A stretch of DNA of 64,000 nt, taken from NCBI RefSeq assembly GCF_030686155.1, contig NZ_JAUPEV010000003.1, positions 1-64,000 on the forward strand, read 5' to 3'. Origin of the DNA: Helicobacter_J cappadocius. GTDB lineage: Bacteria > Campylobacterota > Campylobacteria > Campylobacterales > Helicobacteraceae. The notes under the pieces were generated by a model. It saw nothing but the letters and a program-made list of their open reading frames with translations. It was not told the DNA's origin and did no database searches. The position numbers were made by a program, and so were the translations under genes. This document shows, piece after piece, positions 61,009-64,000 of this stretch. Positions within the stretch are counted from its first letter, which is position 1. Each line of letters begins with the position of its first letter.

Positions 61009-62244
61009 TTACTCAATTGGTTCAAATATTGATCCTCTTGTCCGATAAATAGTATTATTATATTGGACTTGATTATCATTAATAAGTTCGGAGAAAAACT
61101 TATTAATCTTAGGATCTTTAAGATTAAAAAACATTTCTACGCCAATAGCGGTAGAATAATTTACCCAATCATATCTCAAATCACTACTCAACAAAGAACC
61201 ATACTCTATAAGTTTTTGATTTGTATTCCCAATAGCATTGATAATATAAAGATTTTGTCTATCCTTAGGTAAAACAAGCATCAATAAAGAAGGATTATAA
61301 TTGATTTGAGTCGATAGTATCTTGAGTGGTTTTTTCTTTGAGAATCCTAATTGTGAAAGCATCAGCCCACTCTTAACAACAGGGGTGTTTAAAACAATCA
61401 CACTATCTTGCAAAAAATCTTCTTGAAAACTTAGGTTTTTTGCAAAAGTAGCTGCTTCTTGAGAAGAAATTGTGCTTTTATAGGCAATATTTGAATCCAT
61501 CTCATCTAAAGTCTCGCTCAAACTCAATCCTACTGGACTATCATCATCATATTCGACGATTGGATTACTCCCTGCAAGAGTAACTATTGTCTGCATTTGT
61601 GCTTTGTAATCAATCCCCCCAAAATACAGCTTAGATGGCAATCTAGATGGATTGATAAGTTGATTTTTGTTAATAGTGGGGATATAAGTGGGAATGCTCA
61701 CATAAGTGCTTTCAATAAAATTTTCTACCCCTGCTTGAGTGAGCAGTGCAATCACAAACTCATATTTTTCCTGTTCAATTCTGCTATAAGCCTCGCTCAA
61801 ATCAGAAGGACTTTCTCCCCCACTATCAAAAACCTTAAAATTAAAGTCTCCTCCGCGCGTCATGAGATATGCCAATATCGTATCAATGCTCGCTACAGAA
61901 TAACGTCCAACAATTTTTTTCGGTATCAGTAATGCTATTTTTATCTGGGAGTTCTTTATATCCTGATACATTGAACTCTGCATAAAAGAATCGATTTCAG
62001 ATAAAGCTACAGCGAGATTTGCTCTCAGCTGTATATTATGCGTGTCATTTTTAAACTTTGCAACAAATGAAAATATCTTTCCTTCAGAATAGAGTTTTTC
62101 CAAACATTTTTCATTACACTTATCAATAGTAATATCCACTACCTCTTGTTTTGGCAATGGCAATGGAGAAATGATATAGCTCTTAGCAAAAATACTACAA
62201 CTACCCAATACAAGAAACATACATAAAGCTGTCCATTTTTTCAT
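61009..62244 (-). CDS. Exported protein, periplasmic-binding-like (LpoA/LppC-type?), 411 aa
   Basis: Has a signal peptide with a possible lipobox LGSC (Cys 16), then an alpha/beta fold resembling a two-lobed periplasmic-binding protein (IKIALLIPKKIVGRYSVASID; FEFVIALLTQAG-like segment; DSVIVLNTPVVKSGLML). It recalls the penicillin-binding-protein activator LppC family but the match is weak. Overlaps the UDG-like gene start by ATGA and lies with aspA on one strand. Function unknown. Confidence 0.45.
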   Translation of the reverse strand: MKKWTALCMFLVLGSCSIFAKSYIISPLPLPKQEVVDITIDKCNEKCLEKLYSEGKIFSFVAKFKNDTHNIQLRANLAVALSEIDSFMQSSMYQDIKNSQIKIALLIPKKIVGRYSVASIDTILAYLMTRGGDFNFKVFDSGGESPSDLSEAYSRIEQEKYEFVIALLTQAGVENFIESTYVSIPTYIPTINKNQLINPSRLPSKLYFGGIDYKAQMQTIVTLAGSNPIVEYDDDSPVGLSLSETLDEMDSNIAYKSTISSQEAATFAKNLSFQEDFLQDSVIVLNTPVVKSGLMLSQLGFSKKKPLKILSTQINYNPSLLMLVLPKDRQNLYIINAIGNTNQKLIEYGSLLSSDLRYDWVNYSTAIGVEMFFNLKDPKINKFFSELINDNQVQYNNTIYRTRGSIFEPIE

Positions 62245-62879
62245 AAAATTCCTTTTGCAAGTAAAAAATGTTTCATTGCTTCTTTTTTTAAAGATGGGTT
62301 TTTAAGCAATTGGTTTAAAGAATAAGTAGCTAAATAATTCCTCCCATCTTCAGAGAAAATTCTACCTTTATGTTGATTAAAATCAACTCCAAGCAAATGC
62401 CTCAAAACAAAATCACCCATCAAAATAGTAATTTTAATAGGGGCTAATGTCATCTGTTGATTTAAATATTGCCTACATATCAAAGCATCGCTATCTGTTG
62501 GAACATTCAAATCGTTTTCATTGCATTTAACCAAGGATAAAACTCCATATTCTGGTGCTCTTAGCTTGAAAACATTAGAAATAATATCTTGTAACATTTT
62601 TGAACTTCTATTTTCTACAAAGTGATTAAATGCATCTACTAAAGGAAGTCCGGAAATAAATACTATTTTTGCCTTTGGAGGCAAAATACCAAAGCTTGGT
62701 TTGGAAGTTTTACTTCGTTCGCATAGAGCACAATGAGCGATAGTGTCCTCAAGAGAAAGCATTGGGACACTAACCTCAACATTAGATGGCTGGGTATTTA
62801 TATTGTCTATATATCTTTCTCCAAACATCTTTTGATAATACAAAAGCCTGAGATGGAGAATTTTTTGAATTTGAGACAT
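62241..62879 (-). CDS. Uracil-DNA-glycosylase-like (family 4/5 fold) protein, 212 aa, degenerate active site
   Basis: The four [4Fe-4S] cysteines of family 4 UDGs are present: Cys 50 and 53 (CALC), Cys 119 (LVKC) and Cys 135 (ICRQYL), with spacing as in VKC...CxxYL. Also seen: ILMGDFVLRHLLG (family ALGxxA...LLG). But the catalytic motif near the start (GExPG) reads ISGLPLVDAF and the HPSALL motif reads YSLNQLL. Either a non-catalytic or an altered-specificity relative. Located between the exported protein gene and aspA. Confidence 0.6.
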   Translation of the reverse strand: MSQIQKILHLRLLYYQKMFGERYIDNINTQPSNVEVSVPMLSLEDTIAHCALCERSKTSKPSFGILPPKAKIVFISGLPLVDAFNHFVENRSSKMLQDIISNVFKLRAPEYGVLSLVKCNENDLNVPTDSDALICRQYLNQQMTLAPIKITILMGDFVLRHLLGVDFNQHKGRIFSEDGRNYLATYSLNQLLKNPSLKKEAMKHFLLAKGIL

Positions 62880-62897
62880 TAAAACCCGATACTCCCT

Positions 62898-64000
62898 CTA
62901 GTTTTTATTCTTGTTGTGCATATGAGGATTTATCATATTTTGTGGCTTGAATATTTCATCAAGCTGCTCTTTGCTAAGCAATCCTCTTTCTAAAGTGATA
63001 TCATAAACACTTTTACCAGTATTGAGGCATTCTTTCGCAATTGAAGCAGAGTTTTCGTATCCAATATAAGGATTAAGTGCAGTGACAATTCCCACACTAT
63101 TTAAAACAAAATTTTTACATACATCTTCATTTGCGGTGATTCCATCTATGCATTTATGAGCAAGAGTAATCATTGCACGATTTAGCATGACAATAGAATT
63201 AAACAAACTATAGGCAATCACTGGTTCAAACACATTCAATTGCAATTGCCCCCCTTCTGCTGCCATAGTAACGGTAATATCATTTCCAATAACAGCAAAA
63301 CAAACTTGATTAACCACTTCAGGAATAACAGGATTGACCTTACCTGGCATAATAGAACTTCCCGGCTGCATTTTAGGCAGATTGATTTCATTTAATCCCG
63401 CTCTTGGTCCTGAGCTTAAGAGTCTCAGATCATTACACACTTTGGATAATTTTACAGAGACTCTTTTAAGAACTCCACTGATCTGAACATATGCACCTGT
63501 ACTCTGTGTAGCCTCTATCAAATCAGTTGCTGTGATAAAAGGTCTGCCCGTAACTTCTTGGATCTTTTCCTCTACGATTCTTTTATAATCAGGATGTGAA
63601 TTTATACCTGTCCCAATAGCCGTACCACCTAGATTGATAATACGTACCAAATTTCTAGCATCCAAAACACGTTCAATGTCTTTATTGATCATCAACTCAA
63701 AAGTTTTAAACTCTTGTCCTAATGTCATTGGCACAGCATCCTGTAATTGCGTTCTTCCCATTTTGAGTATATCTTGAAACTCTTCAGCTTTTTTGGCATA
63801 TGACTCCTTGAGAATGCGCATTGACTCTGTCAAACCACTCAATCTTTCATAAAGAGCTATTCTAAGTGCTGTAGGATAAGCATCGTTGGTAGATTGAGAC
63901 AAATTTACATGATCATTTGGATGACAATATTCATACTCACCCTTTTTATGCCCCATCAATTCAAGCGCAATATTTGCAATAACTTCATTAGCATTCATAT
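62898..64000 (-). CDS. aspA: Aspartate ammonia-lyase, C-terminal 366+ residues (5' end outside window)
   Basis: Interconverts aspartate and fumarate plus ammonia. Only the part after the window edge can be read: NDHVNLSQSTNDAYPTA (catalytic region), TGINSHPDY, and the lyase signature GSSIMPGKVNPVIPEV. A typical AspA has about 468 residues, so roughly 100 are missing at the start. It may supply fumarate for respiration and nitrogen from aspartate. A reading frame opening at 63998 is internal, not the true start. Confidence 0.9.
   Translation of the reverse strand, partial: MNANEVIANIALELMGHKKGEYEYCHPNDHVNLSQSTNDAYPTALRIALYERLSGLTESMRILKESYAKKAEEFQDILKMGRTQLQDAVPMTLGQEFKTFELMINKDIERVLDARNLVRIINLGGTAIGTGINSHPDYKRIVEEKIQEVTGRPFITATDLIEATQSTGAYVQISGVLKRVSVKLSKVCNDLRLLSSGPRAGLNEINLPKMQPGSSIMPGKVNPVIPEVVNQVCFAVIGNDITVTMAAEGGQLQLNVFEPVIAYSLFNSIVMLNRAMITLAHKCIDGITANEDVCKNFVLNSVGIVTALNPYIGYENSASIAKECLNTGKSVYDITLERGLLSKEQLDEIFKPQNMINPHMHNKNKN

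Overview
The window looks like a chromosome segment of a Helicobacter species (Campylobacterota), probably not H. pylori. It is AT-rich. It carries an HpaA-family lipoprotein, FlaB behind a sigma-54 promoter next to topA and a Maf-type protein, a Hef-type RND efflux operon, a Cys-rich Sel1 (Hcp-like) lipoprotein, a lutABC/lctP lactate block beside bcp, and the block mutS2 - membrane protein - murC - aminotransferase. From memory these local orders match H. pylori; argG, which H. pylori lacks as I recall it, argues for another species.

Region 1 (1-8594) is a mobile element whose left end lies outside the window. Its right end carries what reads as the 3' end of a tRNA gene (8571-8594), as expected for tRNA-targeted integration. 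It encodes a phage-type SNF2-like helicase, a beta-class DNA methyltransferase, a possible rolling-circle Rep and many tiny proteins. Two layers of RNA-level organisation stand out. (a) Four cassettes, at about 144-360, 6550-6700, 7142-7350 and 7780-8001, each have a promoter, a 5'-terminal hairpin, a strong ribosome-binding site, a 25-26 residue hydrophobic peptide and, on the opposite strand just past the stop codon, an extended -10 (TGnTATAAT). In three of the four the start region is complementary to the 3' UTR. This is the layout of a type I toxin-antitoxin locus. Each peptide gene is followed by a small one-helix membrane protein and then a small HTH protein. (b) Six units (1-91, 384-495, 601-660, 668-779, 1351-1453, 1461-1572) of a roughly 110-nt leader RNA have three hairpins whose sequences differ but whose pairing is kept. 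Most of them sit directly before a small gene with the same AGGAGCTAAAAATG start.

Region 2 (8763-16109) runs mainly on the minus strand: an outer-membrane protein and an hpaA-like gene form an operon whose promoter has an 11-C tract in its spacer, a likely phase-variation switch. Then come mutS2, a membrane protein, murC and an aminotransferase. Region 3 (16035-17361) has nine tRNA genes in two convergent clusters (Gly-Leu-Cys-Ser forward; Lys-Glu-Val-Asp-Glu reverse).

Region 4 (17454-33260) holds housekeeping and metabolism: cinA-type amidase, ppk2, recO, an IMPase-family protein, accD, rlmH, dksA-like, argG, yihY-type, bioB, bcp, lutC-lutB-lutA, lctP, a luciferase-like oxidoreductase and an outer-membrane protein. 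Region 5 (33328-46139) holds the RND efflux operon (outer-membrane channel, adaptor, pump), trpE-trpGD without the rest of trp, a DoxX protein, dapF, a DinB-like protein, an AI-2E-type permease and a purine permease. Region 6 (46136-64000) holds a radical-SAM protein, topA, flaB, a Maf-like protein, thioredoxin, a YeiH-type exporter, the Sel1 lipoprotein, an rRNA pseudouridine synthase, dnaE, a di-heme cytochrome c peroxidase, a periplasmic protein, an unusual uracil-DNA-glycosylase-like protein and the 3' part of aspA, which runs off the window.
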